A stretch of 64,000 bases of DNA from JACVRM01 sp963755085 (GTDB lineage: Bacteria > Actinomycetota > Thermoleophilia > Gaiellales > Gaiellaceae): positions 124,001 to 188,000 of the forward strand of contig CAVWIN010000003.1 of assembly GCA_963755085.1 (NCBI GenBank), read 5' to 3'. Position numbers and translations under genes: made by a program. Below the pieces are notes generated by a model. The model saw only the letters and a program-made list of their open reading frames with translations. It did not search any database and had not been told where the DNA came from. Below, piece by piece: positions 17,143-25,621 of this stretch (position 1 is its first letter; each line of letters begins with the position of its first letter).

Positions 17143-17879
17143 CAGGCCTCCTCGACTGGTGGACGTCGCGACTCTAAGCGAGCCGTCTGGTCGATGTAGA
17201 GCAGGGCGCCGCCGAGGAAGAGCAGCGGCGCGAGCACGAGATCGGCCAGGAAGACTGCGACGTGCTGCGTCTGGTCGCCCTGCCCCTGGAGCAGGAGCAC
17301 CAGCACGGTACGGCTCAGGAAGAACACGACGACGAGGGTGATGAGCGAGCCGACCGCATGTCCGTACCCGGCGCGCGCGAGCGTGACCGCCCGCCGGAAG
17401 CTTCCGGCGAACCCGGCGTCCTCGACGAGGGCGACCGGGACGGCGAGACCGACGAACGCCAGCCACGGGATCGGGAAGACAAGTCCGATGACCGCCAGCC
17501 AGACGTTGCCGGGGACGACGAAGGCGAACAACACCAGCGGGATGACGGCGAAAGCCGCCACACCGCCCGCGTACGCCAGAGCCAGGCGCTCGCGGACGAG
17601 CGGCGGATCGAGGAGGACGACACACGCCCGGACGTAGGCGGCAGTCATGAGCAGCGATCCGATGGTGAGCAGGACGACTAGTGAGATCGCTCTCCCGGCG
17701 TTGGCACCGACGAGGTCGAGGACCGCGGGCGCGAGCCCGATCGGGACCAGCCCCCAGAAGCGCGAGCCGTAGAAGCGCACCGTCTCGGCGACGACCTGCC
17801 CGATCGTGCGCTCCGCCGGCGGAAGCGGCGGCGGCAGCGGCGCGTTGCGCGCCGCGCGTCTCTCGGCCCGGCTAGCCAG
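17142..17879 (-). CDS. multi-pass membrane protein of unknown function
   Basis: About 245 residues with six or more hydrophobic segments after a short Pro-rich N-terminus (LPPPLPPAERTIGQVVAETVRFYG). Segments include ISLVVLLTIGSLLMTAAY, VAAFAVIPLVLFAFVVPG, WLAVIGLVFPIPWLAFVGLA and SLITLVVVFFLSRTVLVLLL. The overall pattern resembles membrane domains of the glycerophosphodiester phosphodiesterase/DUF type, but no catalytic motif is visible. The start is not settled: no ATG, GTG or TTG is in frame between the pepF stop and the conserved region, so I place it at a CTG overlapping the pepF end. Translation may depend on coupling to pepF. It is coupled downstream to the GYD gene. Confidence 0.65.
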   Translation of the reverse strand: MASRAERRAARNAPLPPPLPPAERTIGQVVAETVRFYGSRFWGLVPIGLAPAVLDLVGANAGRAISLVVLLTIGSLLMTAAYVRACVVLLDPPLVRERLALAYAGGVAAFAVIPLVLFAFVVPGNVWLAVIGLVFPIPWLAFVGLAVPVALVEDAGFAGSFRRAVTLARAGYGHAVGSLITLVVVFFLSRTVLVLLLQGQGDQTQHVAVFLADLVLAPLLFLGGALLYIDQTARLESRRPPVEEA

Positions 17880-19665
17880 CGATCTCGCCGGCGAGCGCCT
17901 CGGCCTCGTCGACGAGGACGGAGACCGCCTCGAGGCCGGCCGACCAGAAGCCGGGATCCTCGATGTCGAAGCCGACGCGCCGGGCGAGCTCGCCGGGCGG
18001 GGCCGAGCCGCCCGCGCGGAGCAGGTCGAAGACCGGCTCGACGAGCGCGTCGCCCTCCTCGACGTAGCGCTCGTAGATCGCCAGCGAGAAGAGATAGCCG
18101 AACGCGTAGGCGTAGACGTAGCCCGGCACGCCGATGAAGTGCGGGATGTAGCTCCACCACGTGCGGTAGCCGTCGCTGACCCGGACGGCGTCACCGAGCA
18201 TCTCCCGCTGCGTGTCGGCCCAGAGCTCGTTGACGCGCTCGACGGGCAGCTCGCCCTCGCTGCGCCGCGCATCGTGCGCCGCGTCCTCGAAGCGGTTGAT
18301 CGCGATCTGCCGGAATGTGGTTGCGAGCGCGTCCTCGATCCGGCCGGTCAGCAGCGACAGCCGGGCCTTCGGGTCGTCCTCGCGCTCGAGCAGGATCTGG
18401 AAGGTCAGCGCTTCGCCGAACACCGACGCTGTCTCGGCGAGCGTCAGCGGCGAGCGCGCGTTGAGCAGCCCGAGCGGCTGGGCGAGAACGCCGTGCAGCC
18501 CGTGACCGAGCTCGTGCGCGAGCGTCAGCACGCTGCGGCGCTCGCCCGCGTAGTTCATGAGGACGTACGGGTGCACGTCGGGCACGGTCGTCGCGCAGAA
18601 CGCGCCCGACACCTTCCCGGGCCGGAGCGCGGCGTCGATCCAGTCGCGTTCGAAGAAGCCGGAGATGATCTCGCCCGCGCGCGGGTCGAAGTTGCCGAAC
18701 GCCTCGAGCACGGTGTCGCGCGCCTCGTCCCAGGAGACCGTCGGCGGCTCGTCCTCGAGCGGCGCGTAGCGGTCGTAGTCGTAGAGGGTGTCCAGCCCGA
18801 GCAGCTTCGCCTTGAGGCGGTAGTAGCGCTGCGGGATGTCGTAGCGCGACGTGAGCGCCTCGACCAGGCTGTCGACCGCCTCGTCGGAGATCTCGTTCGA
18901 GAGGTTGCGCGACGAGATCCAGCGCGGGTACGTGCGCAGGCGGTCCTCGATCGTCCGCTCGTTGAGGACGGTGTTGAGAATGTAGGCGCGGGTGCGCAGG
19001 CCCGGCGCGAGCGTGTCGGTCACAGCCTCGGCGACCGCCCGGCGCGCGCCCTGGTCGCTCAGCTGCTGGAGCCGCGCGAGCGCCTCGTCGAGCGAGGTCT
19101 TCGTCCCGTCGAGCTCGACGCTCAGCTCGGCCACGAGCTCCTCGAACAGGCGCACCCAGGCGCTGTTTCCGGTGACGCTCTTCTCGGCGTCCAGACGCTC
19201 CTCCGGCTCGGAGAGGACGTGCGGGCGGTAGCGGCGCTCGGCGCGCAGGACGTTCGCGTACGTCGCGAGCGCCGGGTCGGCGAGCAGCTGCTCGGCGCGG
19301 TCGTCGTCGACCTCGACCCACTCGAGCTCGAAGAACAGCAGCTCGGTCTCGATCGCCGTCCCCTGCTCGCGTGCGCGCTGCGCGAGCGCGCCGCGCGACT
19401 CGTCCGAGGTGTCCGCCGCGTAGCGGAGCTCGGCGTACGTCTGCGCGCGCGTGACGATGGAATGGATGCGCTCGGACTCGGCCGTCGCCTCGTTCAGGCC
19501 GGCCGCGTCCAGGTCGGCGACTTTGCCGCGGTAACGCTCGCGGAAGGCCTTCGCCTCGGCAAGCGCGCCGTCGAGGTCGGCGGCAAACCGGGAGTCGTCA
19601 GGCCCCGAGTAGAGATCGCGGAGGTTCCACTCGACGGCTTCGGCGCCGGTCACCGTTGCGGCCAC
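17872..19665 (-). CDS. pepF: M3-family oligoendopeptidase F
   Basis: A cytoplasmic zinc metallopeptidase that degrades short peptides. The 597-residue product has the zinc-binding HELGHGLHG at residues 384-392, the third-ligand region ETASVFGEALTFQ, and the long N-terminal helical part (WNLRDLYSGPDDSRFAADL) typical of PepF. Length is in the normal range of about 600. It leads a leftward set with the membrane gene and the GYD gene, which overlap it and each other. Confidence 0.95.
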   Translation of the reverse strand: MAATVTGAEAVEWNLRDLYSGPDDSRFAADLDGALAEAKAFRERYRGKVADLDAAGLNEATAESERIHSIVTRAQTYAELRYAADTSDESRGALAQRAREQGTAIETELLFFELEWVEVDDDRAEQLLADPALATYANVLRAERRYRPHVLSEPEERLDAEKSVTGNSAWVRLFEELVAELSVELDGTKTSLDEALARLQQLSDQGARRAVAEAVTDTLAPGLRTRAYILNTVLNERTIEDRLRTYPRWISSRNLSNEISDEAVDSLVEALTSRYDIPQRYYRLKAKLLGLDTLYDYDRYAPLEDEPPTVSWDEARDTVLEAFGNFDPRAGEIISGFFERDWIDAALRPGKVSGAFCATTVPDVHPYVLMNYAGERRSVLTLAHELGHGLHGVLAQPLGLLNARSPLTLAETASVFGEALTFQILLEREDDPKARLSLLTGRIEDALATTFRQIAINRFEDAAHDARRSEGELPVERVNELWADTQREMLGDAVRVSDGYRTWWSYIPHFIGVPGYVYAYAFGYLFSLAIYERYVEEGDALVEPVFDLLRAGGSAPPGELARRVGFDIEDPGFWSAGLEAVSVLVDEAEALAGEIAG

Positions 19666-19797
19666 GACCAGACCCTAGCGATCCGTCTACCTTTCGATCC
19701 CGACGAGCACCCTGGATACGGACCGCGATTTTGGGCAGGTGACCGTCTGCGGCGCCGACGATGGATCGCCAACCTGTTCACCAGCACCGGCTTGACC

Positions 19798-20004
19798 ATG
19801 TTGGCCGCGTCGACGGCGCCCTTGGCGCGCGGCGACTGGAACGGCGTCACCAAGCTGACCTCGAGCCTGACCGCGGCGACCGTCCAGAAACAGCAGCTCC
19901 TCGTCTTCACACTGCCGAGCGTCCAGGCAGGGGCGCTCGAGATCGTGCAGACCGGCTACGGCACCGTGGACATCGACGGGGCCGGCGCCTACAAGAGCTG
20001 TTAG
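19798..20004 (+). CDS. short unassigned ORF or decayed gene end
   Basis: A 68-residue frame from the ATG at 19798 ends before the lipoprotein gene. The translation (TAATVQKQQLLVFTLPSVQAG, then VQTGYGTVDIDGAGAYKSC) looks protein-like, but there is no ribosome binding site or recognisable family. The opposite strand at 19783-19823 closely resembles part of clpB. The whole 19666-20053 stretch may be a decayed region. I have little confidence that this is expressed. Confidence 0.25.
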   Translation: MLAASTAPLARGDWNGVTKLTSSLTAATVQKQQLLVFTLPSVQAGALEIVQTGYGTVDIDGAGAYKSC

Positions 20005-20053
20005 CCCCGGGCGGGGGCGGCGGCTCTGCGGCCACCCCCGCTACGGTGCCGCG

Positions 20054-20812
20054 GTGCGTTTCCTGGTCGTCGCCGTCGCGGCCGCAGCGCTCCTCGCCGG
20101 CTGCGGCGGGTCGTCGAGGTCGACGGCGCCGCAGGGGCCGCCGCTCGAGACCGAGTGCGGTGACCTGCCGAAGGGGCTCGACGCAAAGCCGATCTGGCTG
20201 CACACCTCGGACGGGGTCCGCATCTACACCGCGACCGCCGGGAAAGGGCCGAAGGCGGTCGTGCTGCTGCACGAGTCGGACTCGAACCTCTGCGGCTGGC
20301 TGCCGACCATGCAGTGGCTCGCCGGCAACGGCATCCGCGCGATTGCGATCGACATGCGCGGTGCGGGCCGGTCAGGCCCGGGACGCACCTCGGCCTACTT
20401 CCACTTCCGCCCCGATATCGTGGCGGCGCTCGACGAGGCCCGGGCCGAGGGCTCGAAGGACCTCATCCTGATGGGGGCGTCGCTGGGGGGCGCGACCACG
20501 CTGATGTACGCACCGACCCTGAGCGGGCTCGCCGGCGTCGTCAGCCTCTCCGGCGAGCTTCAGCTCCCGAACTACAAGCTGGACGGGATCGACGCGGTCC
20601 CGAAGCTGCGCGCACCGCTGCTCACGATCGGCAGCCGCCAGGACGGCTACTTCGACGCGGCGGACTCGAGGAAGCTGCAGCGAGCGGCCGGCTCGGCGGA
20701 CAAGCAGGCGGCCGTCTTCCCCGGCTCCTACCACGGCTGGGATCTGCTCAACGTGGCGCCCTACAAGGCGCGCGTCCAGAAGCTGCTGCTTGCCTGGCTG
20801 AACCGGCACTAG
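20054..20812 (+). CDS. alpha/beta-hydrolase lipoprotein
   Basis: Starts with a GTG and a lipoprotein signal: hydrophobic VVAVAAAALLAGC with the lipobox Cys at about residue 18, so it is likely anchored on the outer face of the membrane. The mature part is an alpha/beta hydrolase: VVLLHESDSN (oxyanion region), IDMRGAGRSG, the nucleophile elbow MGASLGGATT and the catalytic His in SYHGWDL near the end. The acid is probably the Asp in SRQDGYFDAAD. Substrate unknown; the length (252) fits small esterases or dienelactone-hydrolase-like proteins. Confidence 0.85.
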   Translation: MRFLVVAVAAAALLAGCGGSSRSTAPQGPPLETECGDLPKGLDAKPIWLHTSDGVRIYTATAGKGPKAVVLLHESDSNLCGWLPTMQWLAGNGIRAIAIDMRGAGRSGPGRTSAYFHFRPDIVAALDEARAEGSKDLILMGASLGGATTLMYAPTLSGLAGVVSLSGELQLPNYKLDGIDAVPKLRAPLLTIGSRQDGYFDAADSRKLQRAAGSADKQAAVFPGSYHGWDLLNVAPYKARVQKLLLAWLNRH

Positions 20813-20828
20813 CGCCTGGGACTGTCCC

Positions 20829-20962
20829 CGGGCCCCCTCCGGAGCGGCCATGGCGTTCGTCACGAATGTGTGGCAAGGGGTGCGACCGGGCTCAGGGGGC
20901 CCGCAGGTCCTCTGCACGATCACGCAAGGGGTGGAGCGGCCCGTGCTGCGCACGGGCCGCTC
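20829..20962. terminator. inverted repeats between convergent hydrolase and clpB genes
   Basis: Two structures lie in the 161-base gap. CGGGCCCCCT (20829-20838) pairs with AGGGGGCCCG (20894-20903). A compact perfect 12-bp hairpin, GAGCGGCCCGTG-CTGCG-CACGGGCCGCTC, occupies 20934-20962, 11 bases past the clpB stop. The second is probably the clpB terminator and may act in both directions. Confidence 0.6.
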
Positions 20963-20973
20963 AGGCTTCGGGA

Positions 20974-23457
20974 TCAGGCGGCCGCGGTGACAGCCGCGCC
21001 GGCCTTCTCGAAGACCAGCTCGCCGTCGCGCGCGTCGACGAGGACGGTGTCGCCCTCCTCGAAGTCGTGTGCGAGCAGCCGCAGCGCCAGCGGGTTCTCG
21101 ATCAGGCGCTGGAGCGCGCGCTTGAGCGGCCGGGCGCCGTAGGCCGGGTCCCAGCCTGCCTCGGCGAGCACCTCCCTGGCCGCGTCCGTGACCTCGAGCT
21201 GGAGGCCGCGGGCGGCGAGCCGCTCACGCAGCCGGCGCAGCTGGAGCTCGACGATCGCGCCGAGCTGCTCCCGCGAGAGCGGGTGGAACTCGATGATCTC
21301 GTCGATCCGGTTCAGGAACTCGGGCCGGAACACGTCGCGCAGCGCGTCGGCCGAGCGCACGTTCGAGGTCATGATGATCACGGTGTTGCGGAAGTCGACC
21401 GTGCGGCCCTGACCGTCGGTCAGACGCCCGTCGTCGAGGATCTGCAGGAGCACGTCGAAGACCTCGGGATGCGCCTTCTCGATCTCGTCCAGCAGGACGA
21501 CCGAGTACGGCCGCCGGCGCACGGCCTCGGTCAGCTGGCCGCCCTCCCCGTAGCCGACGTACCCGGGCGGCGCGCCCACGAGCCGGGCGACGGTGTGCCG
21601 CTCCTGGTACTCGGACATGTCCAGCCGCACCATGGCGCGATCGTCGTCGAACATGAACTCGGCAAGGACGCGGGCGAGCTCGGTCTTGCCCACGCCGGTG
21701 GGGCCGAGGAAGACGAACGAGCCGATCGGCCGGTTCGGGTCCTGCAGGCCGGAGCGGGCGCGGCGCAGCGCGTTGGCGACCGCCTCGACCGCCTCGTCCT
21801 GGCCGACGACGCGCTCGTGGAGCCGCTCCTCCATGTGGATGAGCTTCTCGGTCTCGCCCTCGAGCAGGCGTGACACCGGCACGCCCGTCCAGCGGGCGAC
21901 GACCTCGGCCACGTCGTCCTCGTCGACATCCTCCTTGACCATCGGCTGCCAATCCGGCTCCGCCGGATTGGCTAGTTCTGTCTCGAGTGCGGGCAGCTCG
22001 CCGTACCGGATCTCGGCTACGCGTTGGAGCTCACCGGCGCGCTCCGCGCGCTCGGCCTCCATCCGCAGGTCGTCGATCCGCCGCTTGATCTCGGCGACAC
22101 GCTGCAGGGCTTCTTTCTCCCTGCTCCAGCGGGCGGCGAGCTCGTCGCGAACCGACTTGGCCTCGGCCAGCTCCTTCTCTAGGGGATTCCGCGTAGCGGA
22201 ATCCTCTTTCGACATCGCTGCCAGCTCTATTTCTCGCTGGCGCACGCGGCGCTCGGCCTCGTCGAGCTCGAGGGGCTGCGACTCGATCTCCATGCGCAGC
22301 CGGGAGGCGGCCTCGTCCACGAGGTCGATCGCCTTGTCCGGCAGCTGCCGGTCCGAGATGTAGCGATCCGAGAGCACCGCGGCGGCAACGAGCGCGGCGT
22401 CGCGGATGCGCACGCCGTGGTGCGCCTCGTAGCGCTCCTTCAGGCCGCGGAGGATCGCAATCGTGTCCGCGACCGACGGCTCGCCGACGAACACCGGCTG
22501 GAAGCGGCGCTCGAGCGCGGCGTCCTTCTCGATGTGCTTGCGGTACTCGTCCAGCGTGGTCGCGCCGATGGCGCGCAGCTCGCCGCGCGCCAGCATCGGC
22601 TTGAGCATGTTGGCAGCGTCGACGGCCCCCTCGGCCGCGCCGGCACCGACGATGGTGTGCAGCTCGTCGATGAAGAGGACGATCTCTCCGGCGGCATTGG
22701 TGATCTCCTGGAGCACCGCCTTGAGCCGCTCCTCGAACTCGCCGCGGTACTTCGCCCCGGCGAGCAGCGCCCCGAGGTCGAGCGCCCAGACCCGCTTGCC
22801 CTTCAGAGTCTCCGGCACGTCGCCGTCGACGATGCGCTGGGCGAGGCCCTCGACGATCGCGGTCTTGCCGACGCCCGGGTCGCCGATCAGCACCGGGTTG
22901 TTCTTCGTGCGGCGTGACAGCACCTGGATGACGCGGCGGATCTCGTCGTCCCGGCCGATGACCGGGTCGAGCTTGCCCTGCTCCGCGAGCGCCGTCAGGT
23001 CGCGGCCGAACTTCTCGAGCGCCTGGTAGGTGCCCTCCGGGTCCTGCGACGTGACGCGCTGGCCGCCGCGGACCTCCTGGAGGGCGCGCAGCACCTGCTC
23101 GCGCGGGAGGATGTCGAGGGCGAGCAGCAGATGCTCGGTCGAGACGTAGTCGTCCTCGAGCTTGCGCGCCTCCTGCTCCGCGCCGTCGAGCACCTTGCGG
23201 AAGGCGTTCGAGATCTGCGGCTGCAGGTTCTCGGCGCCCTGCATGGAGGGCCGCGACGCGAGCCGCTCCTCCGCCTGTGCGCGCAGCGCGTCGGGCGAGG
23301 AGCCGGCGCGCTCGACGATCGTGCGCGGCAGCTCCTGGTCGAGCAGCGCGAGCAGCAGGTGCTCGGGGTGGATCTCCGGGTTGCCGGCGCGGCGCGCAAG
23401 CTCCTGCGCGGCGGCGACGGCCTCCTGGCTCTTGATGGTCAGCTTGTTGAAGTCCAT
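20974..23457 (-). CDS. clpB: ATP-dependent disaggregase ClpB
   Basis: Hsp100 chaperone that resolubilises aggregates with DnaK. The 827 residues comprise the Clp N-domain (1-145), AAA-1 with Walker A GDPGVGKT (192-199) and LFIDELHTIVGAG, the coiled-coil middle domain (about 395-525), and AAA-2 with GPTGVGKT (about 582-589) and VVLLDEIEKAHPEVFD. It is slightly shorter than the usual 850-870. The middle-domain coding sequence contains two short perfect palindromes (21948-21972, 22184-22204) that are less GC-rich than their surroundings. Its start overlaps the hspR 3' end by 19 bases, placing it as the last gene of the dnaK-grpE-dnaJ-hspR-clpB transcript. Confidence 0.97.
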   Translation of the reverse strand: MDFNKLTIKSQEAVAAAQELARRAGNPEIHPEHLLLALLDQELPRTIVERAGSSPDALRAQAEERLASRPSMQGAENLQPQISNAFRKVLDGAEQEARKLEDDYVSTEHLLLALDILPREQVLRALQEVRGGQRVTSQDPEGTYQALEKFGRDLTALAEQGKLDPVIGRDDEIRRVIQVLSRRTKNNPVLIGDPGVGKTAIVEGLAQRIVDGDVPETLKGKRVWALDLGALLAGAKYRGEFEERLKAVLQEITNAAGEIVLFIDELHTIVGAGAAEGAVDAANMLKPMLARGELRAIGATTLDEYRKHIEKDAALERRFQPVFVGEPSVADTIAILRGLKERYEAHHGVRIRDAALVAAAVLSDRYISDRQLPDKAIDLVDEAASRLRMEIESQPLELDEAERRVRQREIELAAMSKEDSATRNPLEKELAEAKSVRDELAARWSREKEALQRVAEIKRRIDDLRMEAERAERAGELQRVAEIRYGELPALETELANPAEPDWQPMVKEDVDEDDVAEVVARWTGVPVSRLLEGETEKLIHMEERLHERVVGQDEAVEAVANALRRARSGLQDPNRPIGSFVFLGPTGVGKTELARVLAEFMFDDDRAMVRLDMSEYQERHTVARLVGAPPGYVGYGEGGQLTEAVRRRPYSVVLLDEIEKAHPEVFDVLLQILDDGRLTDGQGRTVDFRNTVIIMTSNVRSADALRDVFRPEFLNRIDEIIEFHPLSREQLGAIVELQLRRLRERLAARGLQLEVTDAAREVLAEAGWDPAYGARPLKRALQRLIENPLALRLLAHDFEEGDTVLVDARDGELVFEKAGAAVTAAA

Positions 23458-23834
23458 GTGTCCTTTCGTGCCGGGGATGCCGGCTTGCGATAGAGGACGA
23501 GGTCGCGCCGGTAGTGCCGGTGCACGTCGGCGACCTCGTCGCGCCGGCGGCGCTCCAGCCGGTCGATCTGCGCCTGTGCGCGCCTGAGTTCGTCCTCGAG
23601 GCGGAGCACCAGCTCGACGCCCGCGAGGTTGAGGCCCAGCTCCGTCGTCAGCCGCTGGATCAGCTTCAGCCGCTCGACGTCCTGCTCCGAGTAGAGCCGG
23701 GTGTTGCCGGCGGTCCGCTTCGGGCGCACGAGGCCCTTCTGCTCGTACACGCGCAGCGTCTGCGGATGCATGCCGACGAGCTCGGCGGCGATCGAGATCA
23801 TGTAGCGGGGACGCTCCAGGTCCGGGGACGTCAT
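23439..23834 (-). CDS. hspR: MerR-family heat-shock repressor HspR
   Basis: In actinobacteria HspR represses dnaK and clpB operons together with DnaK. This 131-residue protein has the MerR helix-turn-helix (YMISIAAELVGMHPQTLRVYEQKGL), the wing RTAGNTRLYSEQDVERLKLIQ and a C-terminal helix. I choose the ATG at 23834 (MTSPDLERPRY), seven codons inside the longest frame, because it overlaps the stop of the small membrane gene as ATGA. Position between dnaJ and clpB supports the assignment. No clear HAIR operator (CTTGAGT-N7-ACTCAAG) was found upstream of dnaK, so the target site may differ. Confidence 0.92.
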   Translation of the reverse strand: MTSPDLERPRYMISIAAELVGMHPQTLRVYEQKGLVRPKRTAGNTRLYSEQDVERLKLIQRLTTELGLNLAGVELVLRLEDELRRAQAQIDRLERRRRDEVADVHRHYRRDLVLYRKPASPARKDTWTSTS

Positions 23835-24010
23835 GCCCGCCTCCGCTTCAGCCACGTCCGGTAGGCCACGAGCCCGGCGAGGAAGACGCCGAGCAGCACG
23901 ATCGCCTCCCAGCTCTGGCCGTCCAAACCGAGCGCCCAGAACGCGATCACGAACGCCACGATGAAGACGCCGAAGCCGAGCAGCTCGCCGGTGGTCAGGC
24001 TCGTCTTCAC
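23831..24010 (-). CDS. small two-helix membrane protein inside the hsp70 operon
   Basis: A 59-residue gene between dnaJ and hspR. The GTG at 24010-24008 overlaps the dnaJ stop (GTGA), and the TGA at 23833-23831 overlaps the hspR ATG (ATGA), so it is coupled on both sides. The protein begins VKTSLTTGELLGFG, then a hydrophobic helix (VFIVAFVIAFWALGL), a short loop DGQSWEA, a second helix (IVLLGVFLAGLVAY) and a basic end RTWLKRRRA. I recognise no family. Location implies heat-shock co-expression; a role in membrane-stress sensing or HspR/DnaK localisation would be speculation. Confidence 0.8.
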   Translation of the reverse strand: MKTSLTTGELLGFGVFIVAFVIAFWALGLDGQSWEAIVLLGVFLAGLVAYRTWLKRRRA

Positions 24011-25098
24011 GCGACCAGCCCCTCGCGCGGGTTCTCGCCCGAGACCTTCTGCAGCTCCTCGAGCAGCTCGCGCTCGCGCTTCGACAGCTTCTTCGGGACG
24101 CTCACGCGCACGCGCGCGAGGACGTCGCCGCGGCCGGAGCCGTTCAGCTTCGGCGCGCCGCGGCCGCGGATGCGGAGCAGCTTCCCGTCTTCGGAGCCCG
24201 CGGGCACCTTCAGCGAGACGGCGCCCTCCGGCGTCGGCACCTCGACCGACGCGCCGAGCGCGGCCTCCGCGTAGGTGATCGGCACGTTCACGACCAGGTC
24301 GGCGCCGCGCCGCTCGTACAGCGGCGAGGGCTCGACGCGCGTGACGACGTACAGGTCGCCTGGCGGGCCGCCGTTCAGGCCGGACTCACCCTTGCCCTTC
24401 AGGCGGATGCGGGTGCCGTCCTTGACGCCGGCCGGGATCTTGACCGTGTAGCGCTTCGTCCGCCGCTCGCGGCCCGAGCCGTGGCAGCGCGGGCACGGAT
24501 CCTCGATCACGGTGCCGTTGCCGCGGCAGCGCGGGCACGGCTGCGACAGCGCGAAGAGGCCCTGGCTCTCGGCCAGGACGCCGCGGCCGCCGCAGTCCGG
24601 GCAGATCTTCGGCGACGTGCCCGGCTTCGCGCCCGTGCCGCCGCACTCCGAGCAGGCTGTCTCCACCTCGACCGGGATGCGGGTCTCGACGCCGTGCAGC
24701 GAGTCCTCGAACGACAGCCGCACCTCGGCCTCGATGTCGGCGCCGCGCCTGCCGCGCTGGCGCTGCCGCTGCCCCGTCGAGCCACCCCGGTTGAACATGC
24801 CGCCGAGGAAGTCGCCCAGGTCGCCGAAGTCGAAGTTGCCGCCGAAATTGGCGTTCGGGCCGGCGCCCGCTGGACCGCGGCCGTTCACCGAGCCGAACGT
24901 GTCGTACTGCTTGCGCTTCTCGGCGTCGGACAGGGTGTCGTAGGCGCCCTGCACCTCCTTGAACCGCTCCTCCGAGGTCTTGTCGCCGGGGTTGCGGTCG
25001 GGATGGTGCTCCCGCGCCAGCTTGCGGTACGCCTTCTTGATCTCGGCCTCGGTCGCGTCCTTCTTGACGCCGAGGACGTCGTACAGGGTTTTAGCCAT
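24007..25098 (-). CDS. dnaJ: co-chaperone DnaJ
   Basis: Hsp40 partner of DnaK. The 363 residues show the J domain with HPD (in REHHPDRNPG), a Gly/Phe-rich linker (NANFGGNFDFGDLGDFLGG), four zinc-finger repeats (CSECGGTG, CPDCGGRG, CPRCRGNG, CPRCHGSG) and the C-terminal substrate-binding domain ending in the KLSKRERELLEEL helix. It overlaps grpE by 8 bases and the small membrane gene by 4. Confidence 0.97.
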   Translation of the reverse strand: MAKTLYDVLGVKKDATEAEIKKAYRKLAREHHPDRNPGDKTSEERFKEVQGAYDTLSDAEKRKQYDTFGSVNGRGPAGAGPNANFGGNFDFGDLGDFLGGMFNRGGSTGQRQRQRGRRGADIEAEVRLSFEDSLHGVETRIPVEVETACSECGGTGAKPGTSPKICPDCGGRGVLAESQGLFALSQPCPRCRGNGTVIEDPCPRCHGSGRERRTKRYTVKIPAGVKDGTRIRLKGKGESGLNGGPPGDLYVVTRVEPSPLYERRGADLVVNVPITYAEAALGASVEVPTPEGAVSLKVPAGSEDGKLLRIRGRGAPKLNGSGRGDVLARVRVSVPKKLSKRERELLEELQKVSGENPREGLVA

Positions 25099-25621
25099 TC
25101 ATCTCCTGGTCGGGGCCTGCGGACACGACGACGCGCGCCGGCCGCAGGACGAGGTCGCCCAGGCGGTAGCCCTTCTGTGCGACCTGGATCACGCTGCCCT
25201 CCTCCTGGTCGGACGGCTGGGCGAGCAGCGCCTCGTGGACATGCGGGTCGAACCGACCGCCGGCCTCGATCTCCTCGAGGCCCTGGCGCCGGAGCACGTC
25301 CTGGAGCGCACGATGGACGAGGCGGACGCCGTCCTCGAGCTTCGCCTCCTCATGCTGCTCCGCTGCCTCGAGCGCCCGCTCGAGGTCGTCGACGACCGGG
25401 AGCAGGTCCTTCACGACCTGCTCCTTGGCCCGCGCCGCCGACAGCTCCTGGTCGCGCACGACCCGCTTGCGGTAGTTGTCGAACTCCGCGGCGAGTCGCT
25501 GCAGGTCGTTCAGGTGCTCGTCGGCGCGCGCCTCGGCCGCTGCGACCTGGCTGCGGAGGTCGTCGTCGACGACCTCCGCTTCCTGGGTCTCGTTGGTCAG
25601 GTTCTCCGTCTCGTGGGTCAC
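25091..25621 (-). CDS. grpE: nucleotide exchange factor GrpE
   Basis: Releases ADP from DnaK. The 176 residues have an acidic disordered N-terminus, a long coiled-coil helix (about 25-100, AEARADEHLNDLQRLAAEFDN and onward) and the beta domain with FDPHVHEALL and the end GYRLGDLVLRPARVVVSAG that is diagnostic of GrpE. Its ATG overlaps the dnaK stop by four bases. Confidence 0.96.
   Translation of the reverse strand: MTHETENLTNETQEAEVVDDDLRSQVAAAEARADEHLNDLQRLAAEFDNYRKRVVRDQELSAARAKEQVVKDLLPVVDDLERALEAAEQHEEAKLEDGVRLVHRALQDVLRRQGLEEIEAGGRFDPHVHEALLAQPSDQEEGSVIQVAQKGYRLGDLVLRPARVVVSAGPDQEMNG

Noticed and set aside
17806..19660. Most of a 732-codon plus-strand frame opposite pepF
   Set aside because: Shadow of pepF; only its last part beyond 19666 could be independent and was listed separately with low confidence.
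20822..20960. A third copy of the 163-bp palindromic family
   Set aside because: The inverted repeats here are smaller and lack both core blocks (GTCCTC... and TCCCTGCGTCCT).
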